DNA from: Fulvimarina sp.
GTDB taxonomy: Bacteria; Pseudomonadota; Alphaproteobacteria; Rhizobiales; Rhizobiaceae
Length of the DNA stretch: 64,000 bases
Direction: 5' to 3'
Assembly: GCA_002700095.1 (NCBI GenBank)
Contig: PACL01000033.1
Span: forward strand, 40,121-104,120
Part shown: piece after piece, positions 27,295 to 36,887 of the stretch
Layout: each line of letters begins with the position of its first letter
Numbering within the stretch: position 1 is the stretch's first letter
Position numbers and translations under genes: made by a program
The notes under the pieces: model-generated
Database searches by the model: none
Seen by the model: the letters and a program-made list of their open reading frames with translations, nothing else
What the model was told of the DNA's origin: nothing

Positions 27295-27576
27295 ATGTCC
27301 ATCATCAATCCGACGATCTCCTCTCGTGACTTCAATCGAGACGTCGGCCCGGCGAAGCGGGCTGCGATAAACGCGCCGGTGATCATCACCGAACACAAGC
27401 GTCCGGCATTCGTGTTGATGTCTTATGAGATTTACACGGAGATGGTGGGGCAACGCGCCGCTGCTCCTCGACTGAGTGCGGTCGATGCCCTGTCCTTTCC
27501 GCCGGCTGCGGCCATCGAGTTCGAGCCCGATAGCGACCGTCGCGCCATCAAGCCGCGTGCGCTCGATCTCGACTGA
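27295..27576 (+). CDS. Phd/YefM-type antitoxin
   Basis: 93-residue Phd/YefM-family antitoxin. The N-terminal DNA-binding fold has SSRDFNRDVGPAKRAAINAPVIITEHKRPAFVLMSYEIYTEM, the family pattern. The C-terminal part, which would wrap the toxin, is disordered and acidic (FEPDSDRRAIKPRALDLD). ATG 27295 is selected because homology starts at MSIINPTISSRDF, although the open frame begins inside virD4. It overlaps the PIN toxin start by one base (TGATG). The pair probably stabilises the conjugative plasmid. Confidence 0.87.
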   Translation: MSIINPTISSRDFNRDVGPAKRAAINAPVIITEHKRPAFVLMSYEIYTEMVGQRAAAPRLSAVDALSFPPAAAIEFEPDSDRRAIKPRALDLD

Positions 27577-28007
27577 TGGCTTACCTGCTCGATACCAACG
27601 TCGTTTCCGAGATCCGAAAAGGTCTCGGCTCTGACGCCACCGTTCTCGCCTACATGAGAGGCATCGATCACGATGAGACCCGCATCTCGGTGATCACCAT
27701 CATGGAGATTGCACGCGGGATCGAGCTGATCGAAAGGCGCGGCGACATCCAACAGGCGGCGGTTCTCAGCGAGTGGTTCCAGCAACGCGTGCTTGGAAAT
27801 TATGACAATGGCCAGATCCTACAGGTCACCACGCCGATCGCGGTGATTGCAGGCAAGTTTCAGGCGGCGAACGGTGTGAAAGACTACGACAGCTTGATCG
27901 CCGCCACTGCGAAGCACTACGGACTCATTCTGCTCACCCGGAATGTGAAGGACTTTGTGGAGTTCGACATCGAGCTGGAATGCCCGTGGCAGCCCATAAA
28001 CCCCTGA
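27576..28007 (+). CDS. vapC: VapC-type PIN-domain toxin
   Basis: 143-residue PIN ribonuclease. Acidic metal-binding residues are visible in LLDTNVVSEIRKG (Asp), TIMEIARGIELIERR (Glu), NGVKDYDSLIAATAKHYG (Asp) and LLTRNVKDFVEFDIE (Asp). VapC toxins of this type cleave tRNA or rRNA. Translationally coupled to the Phd antitoxin. It lies between virD4 and the convergent virB11. Confidence 0.9.
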   Translation: MAYLLDTNVVSEIRKGLGSDATVLAYMRGIDHDETRISVITIMEIARGIELIERRGDIQQAAVLSEWFQQRVLGNYDNGQILQVTTPIAVIAGKFQAANGVKDYDSLIAATAKHYGLILLTRNVKDFVEFDIELECPWQPINP

Positions 28008-28083
28008 TGCTCCGAAGGGTCCGGTCGATAACGGACCTTGCCCTTCGTAAATGTCATGACCAGCTTTGAAAGCACGACGCGAA

Positions 28084-29136
28084 CTATCGCGCGCTCAGCA
28101 AGCTCGTCGCTGCTTGGGTATGACTCGGTTTTGTAATCTTGATTGGATCGAGTGCCTGCGCTGCGGGCCGGTATACTTCAAGCACGCCGCGCTTGCCGCC
28201 TCGGCGGCCGACCTGAATGATGAGATCGACGGTGTGACGCGCATAGTCCAAGATATCCTGGCGCGTTTGATTCATTCCCGCCCGCATCACCATCATCGCC
28301 AGCCGTTCGAGCGCCAGGGCGGGACTGTCGGCGTGAATGGTGCTGATCGATCCCGGATGGCCAGTGTTGATCGCTTCAAGGAAGTTGAACGCCTCCTCGC
28401 CGCGGATTTCGCCCAGGATCAAACGATCCGGACGCATCCGCAGAGAGCTTTCGAGAAGGCGGGCGGGCGAGCGTTCCGAGCCGGGACGCCGATCGGCGAT
28501 CAGCGGCACCGCGTTCGGGTGCGGCAAGTGCAGCTCCGGCGCGTCCTCGATCGTCACCATCCGTTCGGCCTGGTCGCTTAAGGCGAGCATGGCGCGGGCA
28601 AGCGTCGTCTTTCCCGACGACGTGCCGCCCGATACGAGAATGTTGAGACGGTCGTCTATCGCCTTTTGCAGCAGCTCTTGCAGCCTGCCCCTCTCGGCAA
28701 GCTGCGCCAGTGCGGTCAGCTTGGCCTGCCGCTCACCTTCCACATCGACCTGATGGCCGACGAGGAAGTCGACTTCCGTCACGGCCAGAACCCGGGAGAT
28801 GTATTTGCGGATGGAGACCGACACGCCGTCTTCGATGGCTGGCGGCACGATCACCTGCACACGCATCGACTGGCCGAACACCTGCACGCGGCCCGACACG
28901 ATCGGGTGGTTCGGGCCGAGCTGGTTTCTCGACTCGCCGGCGAGATGCGAGCCGAGCGTCTTGAGCCGTGCGGCGGGAATTTCCCCGTCCCAAAGCCGCA
29001 TGTGCGGCTCAGAGGCGTACTCCACCCAAATGCGCCTGTCAGGGTTCACCACCACCTCGTTGACCTCTTCTGAGATCAACAGGGAGCGAAGGGGGAGGAG
29101 CCCTTGTTCGGCGTGGCTGCTCGGAGCACCGCCCAT
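28084..29136 (-). CDS. virB11: VirB11 traffic ATPase
   Basis: 350-residue type IV secretion ATPase, a hexameric cytoplasmic motor. The N-terminal domain (LISEEVNEVVVNPDRRIWVEY) precedes Walker A SGGTSSGKTTLARAM, an Asp box in MVTIEDAPELHLPHP, Walker B-like MRPDRLILGEIRGEEAFNFL and the His box TGHPGSISTIHADSP. Last gene of the minus-strand virB operon; its start touches the virB10 stop by one base. All catalytic parts are present. Confidence 0.95.
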   Translation of the reverse strand: MGGAPSSHAEQGLLPLRSLLISEEVNEVVVNPDRRIWVEYASEPHMRLWDGEIPAARLKTLGSHLAGESRNQLGPNHPIVSGRVQVFGQSMRVQVIVPPAIEDGVSVSIRKYISRVLAVTEVDFLVGHQVDVEGERQAKLTALAQLAERGRLQELLQKAIDDRLNILVSGGTSSGKTTLARAMLALSDQAERMVTIEDAPELHLPHPNAVPLIADRRPGSERSPARLLESSLRMRPDRLILGEIRGEEAFNFLEAINTGHPGSISTIHADSPALALERLAMMVMRAGMNQTRQDILDYARHTVDLIIQVGRRGGKRGVLEVYRPAAQALDPIKITKPSHTQAATSLLSAR

Positions 29137-30458
29137 CAGAAGACGAGATCGCGGTTGACCATGACCGAAATCGCCGTGCCCTGGTCGATGTAGATCACCG
29201 GACCGAGCGACAGATAGTCCGCCATGACGCTCTGCGTGGCTTTTTCCAGATCGCCGGTGAGATCGTCGGCCGCATCGCTCACCGTCCCGCTGGATCCTTC
29301 GCTGGACCCGTCTTTGACGATGAATTGCGGGCCGAGGGTGATGAGGGAGATCAACGCGGCCGCGCCGAAGCGTTCACGAAAGCGCGTATCGACGTGGCCG
29401 GACTGACCCGACATGCCCAGCCGGTCGGCGCCATAGCCGCCAAGCTCGACACTGACACCCTTCGGCGTCACTGCCCGATTCCATGCGATTTGCGCCCGGT
29501 TCTGCGCAATCGACACGTCGGAATTGTAGGTGCCGATCAGACGGGAGCCGCGTGGCAAAAGGACGTTGTCGCCGTCATAGGAATAGACGTCGTGCGAGAC
29601 GACGGCGCGGATGATGCCGGGCAACTCCGTCGAAACCGCCGTTTCTAGGACGGCAGCAAGCGACGTGCCCTGCACGATCGTCCGCGCCGGATTGGCGATT
29701 GTCGTGGCGCGCACCGTGTCGTAGCTCTGCGTCGAGGCGGATCGCATGAACTCTTCATTGCTCGAAAGCTCGCGATCGCCTCCTTTCACCGAGGAAGAGC
29801 CAGCGGTCTTCGCGCCGCCGTCCAGCACGAGCGCATCCGACTGGACCTGCTCATGCGCGATCGCTTCGCGCCGCGCGCGTTCTTCCTCGAGCCGCGCCCG
29901 AGCGGCCGCCTGCTCCTCGCTCAGCTTGTCGGCGGCCGCCGCTTCGCGCGCGGCCCGCAAGCGGCGCTCATACTCGGCTTCTTGCGCTTTTCGCTCCCGT
30001 TCGAACTGGTCACGGAGAGCTCGTGCCTGTTCATCCAGCAGGGAGCGGATCTTGTCGACCTGATTGCCGCTTTGCGAGCGCATCTCTTCGAGCTGCCGTT
30101 CCAGGGCGGCAATCTTCGACCGATACTCGCTGTCATCGGCTGCCGGACGCGCCGGCTCCGGGCGCATCGGTGGATCGACATCAACCGGCGTATCCACGTC
30201 ATCGGGCACCGTGATCTCCGTCGAGATACCGCTGTCCGTGCGCGACGTTTCCTGCATCGTCTCGCTGGTCGAGGTGCGTCCGCCCAAGAGCGAGCGCACC
30301 TGATCCGGAGCCAGGACGAGGGCGGCGATGGCGAGGAAGGCGACGCCCATGATCGCGCCGATGACGATCCGCGAGCCTTTCCCCTTCGGCTTGGTTTCAA
30401 ACGCCCGGCGGCGCTCAGCGGCGAGGCGTTCGCGATCGACGGTGTTGTCATCGGCCAT
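29136..30458 (-). CDS. virB10: VirB10 channel scaffold protein
   Basis: 440-residue inner-membrane-to-outer-membrane scaffold. A short cytosolic basic N-terminus precedes one membrane segment (IVIGAIMGVAFLAIAALVLA, about residues 28-47). A Pro/Asp-rich periplasmic stretch, a coiled coil (about 95-180, EEMRSQSGNQ to EERARREA) and the TrbI/VirB10 beta-barrel domain follow, with RTIVQGTSLAAVLETAVSTELPG, VLLPRGSRLIGTYNSDV and GLGP-like region ending ISVMVNRDLVF. ATG 30458 overlaps the virB9 stop; the longer frame upstream is inside virB9. Confidence 0.94.
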   Translation of the reverse strand: MADDNTVDRERLAAERRRAFETKPKGKGSRIVIGAIMGVAFLAIAALVLAPDQVRSLLGGRTSTSETMQETSRTDSGISTEITVPDDVDTPVDVDPPMRPEPARPAADDSEYRSKIAALERQLEEMRSQSGNQVDKIRSLLDEQARALRDQFERERKAQEAEYERRLRAAREAAAADKLSEEQAAARARLEEERARREAIAHEQVQSDALVLDGGAKTAGSSSVKGGDRELSSNEEFMRSASTQSYDTVRATTIANPARTIVQGTSLAAVLETAVSTELPGIIRAVVSHDVYSYDGDNVLLPRGSRLIGTYNSDVSIAQNRAQIAWNRAVTPKGVSVELGGYGADRLGMSGQSGHVDTRFRERFGAAALISLITLGPQFIVKDGSSEGSSGTVSDAADDLTGDLEKATQSVMADYLSLGPVIYIDQGTAISVMVNRDLVF

Positions 30459-31225
30459 CAGCGGTCTTTCCCGCGCAAGAAGCCGGACCGCGACGCGCCG
30501 CCACTGTGGCGGGCAACAGAGCCGTGGGCGATGGGAATAATCTTGTCGCCGAGGCGCAGCGTCCAACGCTTCGAGGTGCGCGAGACGACGAACCCGTCAC
30601 GGGTTTGAGTGACGTTGACGATGGCTTCCTGGCCGCCGGCATTGGCCGCAAACACCGCCGGACGCGGGCTGTCCGGCGCGAAGCGGAAATAGGTGCTGCG
30701 GCCGTCGTCGTAGACCTGCACCGGCACGATGCTGCGGGCCGTGCCCGAGTAATAGTAGTCGAAGTCCTTTGGCCGCGCCGCGCGCTCTTGTTGCGACCGC
30801 CGCCGCGCGGCCTCCTCGTCGGGATAGGTGAAGTCGATCCGATAGCTGAGGTTCGGATCTCCGACCCGGCCGCGCTTGGCGCGCAGCTCGAACGTGTAGA
30901 CACGCCGATCCGTGTAGACCGTCATGTTGGTATAGGCGTTCTCAATGAGCGGCTTCACCGACAAGACGTCGCCGCGCGAGAGCCGCACGATCTGCCAGGA
31001 CGCGCTATCGCCGACCTGCACCGATTCCACGTTCTCGCCGGCGCCAAATTGCAGCGAGGTGATGAATTTCATGTACACGTCGAGCCGGTACACCTGATGT
31101 TCGTTGTAGGTGTAATGGCGAATGCGCGGATCGGCCGCGTAGGGCCGGGGTTTGACTTCCGCTTGCGCCGCCGCCACCGAAGCGCCGAGCGCCAGCGCAC
31201 CGAGAGTCATCTGACGAAGTTTCAT
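30458..31225 (-). CDS. virB9: VirB9 outer-membrane core component
   Basis: 255-residue periplasmic/outer-membrane core protein. The signal peptide (KLRQMTLGALALGASVAAAQA) is followed by the CagX/VirB9 body: DPRIRHYTYNEHQVYRLD, FGAGENVESVQVGDSASWQIV and a C-terminal RFAPDSPRPAVFAAN with TSKRWTLRLGDKIIPI. It forms the outer ring with VirB10 and the lipoprotein VirB7. It sits 2 bp behind virB8 and overlaps virB10. Confidence 0.93.
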   Translation of the reverse strand: MKLRQMTLGALALGASVAAAQAEVKPRPYAADPRIRHYTYNEHQVYRLDVYMKFITSLQFGAGENVESVQVGDSASWQIVRLSRGDVLSVKPLIENAYTNMTVYTDRRVYTFELRAKRGRVGDPNLSYRIDFTYPDEEAARRRSQQERAARPKDFDYYYSGTARSIVPVQVYDDGRSTYFRFAPDSPRPAVFAANAGGQEAIVNVTQTRDGFVVSRTSKRWTLRLGDKIIPIAHGSVARHSGGASRSGFLRGKDR

Positions 31226-31227
31226 GG

Positions 31228-31908
31228 TCAGTTCTCCCGAGCGCGAAGGGTTTCGGCATCGACCCGGTAGTTCGTCACCGTGAAGCCGAGCGGATTGCGC
31301 CAGACCTGTTCGAGATTGCGTTCGACGCGCGGGCGAAATTCAAAGCCCACCGTGGCGACGAAATTGCGCTCAATCGGGTTGTCGCCGGGGCGTTCCAGAC
31401 GGCGCGTGAAGCGCACCTGTGCGGTCTTGTCGCCCAGCATCGAGATCGAGCTGACCTTGACGGTAATCAGCGTGTCCGTGCCGTAGATATCGGGCGGGTA
31501 GTTGTCGGCCGAGGAGTTCCAGAGCGCGCGGATCGACGCGCTGGCTTGCCCGACCGACGTGTTGGCGACCATGGGAATGCGCTCGGCGTTGTCCGCCACA
31601 TCGTAGGTCTCGCGATCGGTCACATAGCGGACGATTTCGGCTTCTTGGACGGCCTCTTGATCCGACAGCGAGCCCGGCCGCGTCGAGACGATCTGTTCGC
31701 TTTCGCCGGTGGACCTGTCCACCATCACCACATAGGGCCGGATTTCCTTCATCGGCAGGGCGAGGCAGAGGGCCACCACCGAGGTCATTGCTACAGTGAT
31801 GCTACCCGCTGCGACGAAGCCGAGGACGTTCCGCTGACGGCGAAGGCCGAAAAACACTTCGTCCGCAAACCCAGCCGCGATTTCGTTGCTGGTTCTATTT
31901 TTTGCCAT
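31228..31908 (-). CDS. virB8: VirB8 inner-membrane assembly factor
   Basis: 226-residue bitopic protein. A membrane segment (VLGFVAAGSITVAMTSVVALCLALPM, about residues 28-53) is followed by the periplasmic VirB8 domain: RPYVVMVDRSTGESEQI, EAEIVRYVTDRETYD, RFTRRLERPGDNPIERNFVATVGFEF and the C-terminal NPLGFTVTNYRVDAET. It nucleates the inner-membrane complex. AGGAGAAGG precedes the start. The 96-bp gap to virB6, where virB7 lies in the Agrobacterium operon, shows no lipoprotein gene. Confidence 0.94.
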   Translation of the reverse strand: MAKNRTSNEIAAGFADEVFFGLRRQRNVLGFVAAGSITVAMTSVVALCLALPMKEIRPYVVMVDRSTGESEQIVSTRPGSLSDQEAVQEAEIVRYVTDRETYDVADNAERIPMVANTSVGQASASIRALWNSSADNYPPDIYGTDTLITVKVSSISMLGDKTAQVRFTRRLERPGDNPIERNFVATVGFEFRPRVERNLEQVWRNPLGFTVTNYRVDAETLRAREN

Positions 31909-32004
31909 CAGACAAATTCCTTCTCCTGCGCCGAGCGGGGCGCAATCAAACTCCTGCTGTTCAGGGGATTGGTTCTCTACCCGGACGGCAGGAGACGGCG
32001 GCGA

Positions 32005-33195
32005 TTAGCCGGTGCCTCCCGTCTTGTGCTCCTGCGCCGAGCGCATGGCATTGTGGATCGCCGCTCTTTGATTGCCGTTGGCGCCAGCGCGAGTTGTCCG
32101 GTTCTCGCGGGCCTGCTGGAGCATCGCTGCACGCCCCGCTTCGGCGCGCTCCCCCATCGAGGTGCGCTGGCCTCGTTCCATATTCCGCACGCCGATGCGT
32201 TCGCGGTTCTCGCGCATCGACGCGGAGGTTTGCTTTGCGTCCTGCAGCGCGGCGCTGACGCGCGATCCTGCCCCGCCTCCGCTGCTGCGGGCCGCACCGA
32301 TGGCCGAGGCCGCCTGCATGACGCGCGGTGTTGCCATCTGCGTGGCGCTTTTCACGCCGCCGCCGGCGACCCCCGTCCCTTGGCGGGCAATCCCCACGCC
32401 GTTCGCCGTCGCCACGAACGTGCCGGCGAGGCCGTTCACCAGCGTCGGCACCTGGATCATCAGGAAAATTGCTGCGGCGCCGACGATCAGGAATCCAGCT
32501 GCCTCTGACAGTTCCACCGCGTCGGCGGCCTCGGCGATCATCCCTTGCCCGATCCCGACGATGGCACCCATGACCCCTGCCATGACGAGCGGGATCAACG
32601 CGAAGCCGAGAGTGAAGCGAACCCAGCTCTCGAAGAGATTGCCGCTTGCCTTGAACATCAGAGTCGGGATGAAGATTGGCGCCAACGAGACGGCCATCGC
32701 AAGGCCGACCTTGGCGATGCTGCTCACGATGATCGCAACGCATGCCATCAGCGCGCCGACGACCCATACCAAAACAGCGGTCAGGCTGATCGAGAAGTAG
32801 CCGCTTTCGTCGTTTGCCCTTTCTGAAAAATCGAACAAGCCAGTAATCATCTCATCGAGAGCCGTATTCAGATCCGATGGCCCGGACGCGTCCAATAGCG
32901 CCGCTCCAAGATCGCCTGGCGTGTTGGTGATGATGTCGTAGATCGGCTGAAACTGCGCCCAGCTAGTCGCTATCATTGTTATGACGATGTACCGAACCAT
33001 CCATCGGCTGTAATCCGTCACACGGACCGGCACCCATTGGACGAGCGTATTCAGCGCAATGAATGCAAGGCCGACGACACCCATCATCTGAAGAAGGGTC
33101 GAAACTGAACTGCTGAAATTTCCAAAGACAGTTTCGGCATAACCGGCAATAGCAGCGTCAACCTCATTCAAGGTATCAGAGATGAATGTTGCCAT
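32005..33195 (-). CDS. virB6: VirB6 polytopic membrane protein
   Basis: 396-residue inner-membrane channel protein with several hydrophobic segments (for example LLQMMGVVGLAFIALNTLV, YIVITMIATSW, LTAVLVWVVGALMACVAIIVSSI, PLVMAGVMGAIVGIG and FLIVGAAAIFLMIQVPTLVNGLAG). The TrbL/VirB6 pattern KVGLAMAVSLAPIFIPTLMF is present. A hydrophilic Ala/Arg/Gln-rich C-terminal tail (about 290-396) is longer than in many VirB6 proteins. The start ATG at 33195 has no strong Shine-Dalgarno in view, but the reading frame is clear. Confidence 0.92.
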   Translation of the reverse strand: MATFISDTLNEVDAAIAGYAETVFGNFSSSVSTLLQMMGVVGLAFIALNTLVQWVPVRVTDYSRWMVRYIVITMIATSWAQFQPIYDIITNTPGDLGAALLDASGPSDLNTALDEMITGLFDFSERANDESGYFSISLTAVLVWVVGALMACVAIIVSSIAKVGLAMAVSLAPIFIPTLMFKASGNLFESWVRFTLGFALIPLVMAGVMGAIVGIGQGMIAEAADAVELSEAAGFLIVGAAAIFLMIQVPTLVNGLAGTFVATANGVGIARQGTGVAGGGVKSATQMATPRVMQAASAIGAARSSGGGAGSRVSAALQDAKQTSASMRENRERIGVRNMERGQRTSMGERAEAGRAAMLQQARENRTTRAGANGNQRAAIHNAMRSAQEHKTGGTG

Positions 33196-33226
33196 CGGCC
33201 CTATACTCTATTGCGTAGTGGCCGTG

Positions 33227-33673
33227 TTAACGTGACCAGCTTTTCTCGACCGCGCCAACGTCCCGACAATAATCGATCGCCGCCTTGTACCCGTCATCCT
33301 CCTCTTTGAGTTTATTAAGGAATGGCTTTGCTTCTGCCCTCGACATGTCCCACATCTTGTCCGGGACCATCGCAGCAATGGCGTCCCAATCACGACGACC
33401 GCGACGGCAACCGATCTCGTAGGCCTTGCCTTCGGCGAACGCCTTGCATTGGGCGCGTGCGTCCGCCGCATCCCACCGAAGCCTGTATTCTTCGAGGATT
33501 CCTCGCAGGGTGTAGTTGGGCGCGCGGGCATTCAATTCGCTTTTATCGACGCTGGACTCATAGCGGCATCCAAAGCCGCGCTTTTCATCCGCCGAGGCGG
33601 AACCGGCGAGGACAGTCGTCGATGCAGCCACGGTGAGAATGAGGGCTAGGATCTTCAATGGCTTACTCCTCAC
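33227..33673 (-). CDS. Small secreted protein between virB5 and virB6
   Basis: 148-residue protein with a signal peptide (KPLKILALILTVAASTTVLAGSASA). The mature part has four cysteines (GCRYESS, AQCKAF, IGCRRGRRD, DYCRDVG) and is mostly helical. Its start overlaps the virB5 stop by 11 bp. In several VirB-type conjugation operons the slot between virB5 and virB6 holds an entry-exclusion (Eex) protein, and position alone suggests that role here. I cannot confirm it from sequence. No enzymatic motif was seen. Confidence 0.6.
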   Translation of the reverse strand: MRSKPLKILALILTVAASTTVLAGSASADEKRGFGCRYESSVDKSELNARAPNYTLRGILEEYRLRWDAADARAQCKAFAEGKAYEIGCRRGRRDWDAIAAMVPDKMWDMSRAEAKPFLNKLKEEDDGYKAAIDYCRDVGAVEKSWSR

Positions 33674-34385
33674 TGCTTCCAGCTCCTGTCATGAATTTGC
33701 GCTGCGCGGCGCGGTCACGAGCTGACGAAATCGCGTCGGTGCCGACCGTGTTTGCTATCGCGGCCTGAACGCGCAGGTTTTCGTTGAGGAGAACCGCGAC
33801 TTCGGCCAGCATCCGCGTGTTGTAGTCGACCGAGGCTTTGAGATCGGCGTTGCTGTCGATGTCCTCGATCATGCCGTTCACCCGATCCATCGACGCATTG
33901 GCGCGCTGGTAGGTATCTTCGGCCGTTGCCACGGCCGCCATGCCGGACCCGGCCTGCGTCGCCAACGCCCGGTCCTGCGTGCGTTCGGAGCCGAGAAATT
34001 GCGTCAGATCGGCGAGGCCGAACGTGTCTTTCAGTTCCGAGATCCGGTCGCTGATGACAGAGGTGTTGCCGGAGAGGCCGCCGCCCGAAATGGCACTGTC
34101 GATGATCGAGCTCAGGCTATCGGCCGCCTCTCGTGCGCTCTGATCGGTCGCCGAGTTGAGGATGCCGCCGATCCCCTTGTCGCCAGTCATGCTTTCGAGC
34201 TGATCCTGCAGGTTCGTCAGTTGCTCGAGCTGGTTCTCGTAATCCTTCTGCATCTGTTCGAGCTGCTTGATGAACTGCGCGATGGCCGCACCGTCGATAA
34301 CGGGCACGCCCTCGGCATGGGCCGGGATGCTTCCCAGCGAGACGACGACGATCGAGGCCGCCAGGGTTCGGATCATCCGTTTCAT
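33663..34385 (-). CDS. virB5: VirB5 minor pilus component
   Basis: 240-residue secreted VirB5-like protein. The signal peptide (KRMIRTLAASIVVVSLGSIPAHA) is followed by a helical body with a coiled-coil segment (IAQFIKQLEQMQKDYENQLEQLTNLQDQLESMTG) and a C-terminal NLRVQAAIANTVGTDAISSARDRAAQRKF. VirB5 caps the pilus and contributes to recipient contact. The start ATG overlaps the end of the lipoprotein gene (ATGA). The virB5 frame stays open upstream through the lipoprotein gene into virB4, owing to an apparent frameshift at the virB4 end. Confidence 0.85.
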   Translation of the reverse strand: MKRMIRTLAASIVVVSLGSIPAHAEGVPVIDGAAIAQFIKQLEQMQKDYENQLEQLTNLQDQLESMTGDKGIGGILNSATDQSAREAADSLSSIIDSAISGGGLSGNTSVISDRISELKDTFGLADLTQFLGSERTQDRALATQAGSGMAAVATAEDTYQRANASMDRVNGMIEDIDSNADLKASVDYNTRMLAEVAVLLNENLRVQAAIANTVGTDAISSARDRAAQRKFMTGAGSSEE

Positions 34386-34522
34386 TGGACTACGACACTC
34401 CCTTGGTTGATCGGAGCCCATTCGCAGGTCTTCGCCTGGCAGGGCCACTTTTCGGCGGTGTAGCTTGCGCACCCGGCCGTCGAGGCGGCCAGCAAAAGGA
34501 CGGGGAGGATCTTGATGTTCAT
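34382..34522 (-). CDS. Small VirB7-like lipoprotein
   Basis: 46-residue protein. The N-terminus NIKILPVLLLAASTAGCAS is a textbook lipoprotein signal with lipobox (cleavage before Cys18). The mature part has two more cysteines (WPCQAKTCEW). It could be the VirB7 lipoprotein that anchors VirB9, although VirB7 is normally encoded between virB6 and virB8. Here it lies between virB4 and virB5, 2 bp behind the presumed virB4 stop and overlapping virB5 by ATGA. An entry-exclusion lipoprotein is the alternative. Confidence 0.7.
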   Translation of the reverse strand: MNIKILPVLLLAASTAGCASYTAEKWPCQAKTCEWAPINQGSVVVQ

Positions 34523-34524
34523 GG

Positions 34525-36887
34525 TCAAAGCTCCTTCCAGAAGCCGGGATTTTCTCGCCAGTCGGGGGCGAGTTTTCGCCGCCGGGACCGGACACTAGAG
34601 CTGTCAGAAGCGGGCCGAGCGCTCCAAGGTCCATGTCGACGAAGACACTTCTGTCACCGGAGCGGATCGAGGCGTATCGGTTGCCTGACCCTGACGACAT
34701 GAGAAACTCCGTCTCGCCATCGCTCAGGCCGAGCGGCGCAAGCTCGGTCTGCGTGTTGCGCGAGTTCGGAAACAGGATCGTCGTGGCGATGCTTTCGAGG
34801 ATCGAGTTGCCGGCACGACTGTCCGCGATGTGCGAGACGCGCTGCGTCAGCATGACGACCGCGACGTTCTTCTTTCGCATCGTCAGCATCCAGTCTTTCA
34901 ACCGGCTCTGGAAATACGGGTCATCGAGGAGCTTCCACGCCTCGTCGAGCACCACCAGCGTCGGCCGTCCGTCCTCGATCGTACGTTCGATCCGGCGGAA
35001 CACGTAGCTCAGCCAGGCCGTGCGCACGGCCGGGACGTCGAGCAATTCCGTCAGATCGAAGCCGGTCACGTCATTGGCGAAGTGCAACGGATCTTCGGCG
35101 GTCCCGCCGAACAGCCAATCGTATCGACCGCCCTCATCCCATTGCGCCAGGCGCGTATAGAGGTCGCCGTCATCATCGACGCCGCGAAGCTGCGATCGGA
35201 AGTGGCTGATCGTCTGCAACACAGGATCGGCATCGGCGTTGCTCGCCGTCATTTGCGCCAAGGCTTCCCCCTGCATCGGGGAAAGCTTGTCGCCGTCCTG
35301 CGAAAGCAGCGCGCCAAGCCAGTCCGTCAGCCATGCCGTTCCGCGGGCGTCACCTTCCGCCCGGAACGGGTTGAAGCCGGTTTGCTCGCCCATGCGCACC
35401 GCCGAGTAGCTGCCGCCGAGCGCGCGAAGCGCCATTTCAAGGCCGCGATCCTTGTCGAAGGCGATGATGCGGGGGCGCGGTTCGATGCGTTGCGCTTGCG
35501 CCATCAGGAATGCGATCGCCGCGGTCTTGCCCGAGCCCGTGCGGCCGACGATCAGCGAATGGCCGACGGTGCGCTCACCTGGCTTGCCCGCCAGATGGAA
35601 GCTGAACCGATAAGGCTCATGGCCGAGCGTGCGGAACGTCGTGATCGGCGCGCCCCAGGGCACAAGGCCCGGCTCGAGCCCTTCGCCGTTCGCGTGGAGC
35701 GCAGCGAAGTCCGCGAAGTTGGCCGAGGAGATCATTGCCGCGCGGGCGCGGTAGCTGTGATTGCCCGGATGCTGCGCGAAGTACGCGCTACGCGCGCCGA
35801 TGTCCTCACGCACCATGACGCCGCCGGTGCGTTGTCCGGCGCTGCGAACGCGCGACGCGACCTCATCAAGCTCAGCCTCCGAACGGGCGAAGACAGTGAT
35901 GGAGGCTTGGTGCAGGCCGAAGCTGATCCGGCCAGAGGCCAGATCATCGGCCGCATCGACAAGCTGGATTTCCAGCGAGCGTGCCGCGTCGTCGGCGGCC
36001 CGCATCTGCCGTGCCGTCCGCTGGACGCGCGCCAGCGCCTCGAATTGCTCGATCGGAGTGAAGGAGTGCGTGACGACCGTATCGTGCGGCAGGTCGAGAC
36101 CGTCGAAGACGCCCGCCTGCGTTTCGGTCGGATATTTCTTGTAGGTGAAGATCGCGCCGAAGCGCGTCTCCTCCGCGTCGTTGCCGAAGACGATGAATGT
36201 GTCGTCTCTAAAATCAACTCGCGATGAGGCCATCAGATCGGCCAGCGGCCGAAATTCCGCCCCCGGCGAAAGCGGCCGATAAATACCCGACACGCATGCC
36301 TGCAGCATCCCGAGCCATTCACCGTTCGAGACAGAAAGGCGGTAAGGCGAGGCCGCAGAGAGCGCGCCCATCATATGCCCGACCACCTCGTTGAGCCGGG
36401 CGATGCGCCGCTCGCGCATTGCCATGAGATCGCGCTTGCCGCCGCCGGTGATCCGGGCCCACAGACTGGTCAGCGTCATGGGGCGCACGATCACCGTGAC
36501 CATGATCCGGCGCGTGCGCAGACCCATCACGCGAATGTCGGCTTGCCACGCCCGATCCCCCGCCGCGGCGAAGCCTTGGCCTTCGACCGGCGGCATGGCG
36601 ACGCTTGCCGGGTTGGAGACCCGATGTACGTAGAAGGCGACATCGGATCCGGACTGGGCGACGCCGCCGCCCATCGCGTCGGCCAGGTCGCCGACCGCCG
36701 CCTGTTCGGCGGTGAGCGCCTCGATGCCTTCGACCATGAAAGAGGCCATCACGTCACCGTCGCGCAGCATCAGCACGTCGTCGCCGACCGGGACGAGGTA
36801 GGGGAGATGCTTCGCGAGCATGTGTTCGCCCGCAAAGCCCCGCGGCTCGACGGCCTTGCGCCCATGACCTCTTTCGACGTCAAGCAC
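34525..36887 (-). CDS. virB4: VirB4 secretion ATPase, apparent C-terminal frameshift
   Basis: VirB4 family ATPase of about 790 residues. The N-terminal domain has EHMLAKHLPYLVPVGDDVLML and SNGEWLGMLQACVSGIYRPL. The motor domain has Walker A GRTGSGKTAAIAFL, EGEALAQMTAS, Walker B LVVLDEAWKLLDDP and MTLRKKN-like MRKKNVAVVMLTQRVSHIADS. After LLTALVSG the frame runs without a stop through the lipoprotein gene into virB5. A plausible native end (LAPDWRENPGFWKEL then TGA at 34525) lies one base out of frame. A one-base indel around 34570-34620 would restore a normal stop 2 bp before the lipoprotein gene. The ATPase core is intact. Confidence 0.85.
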
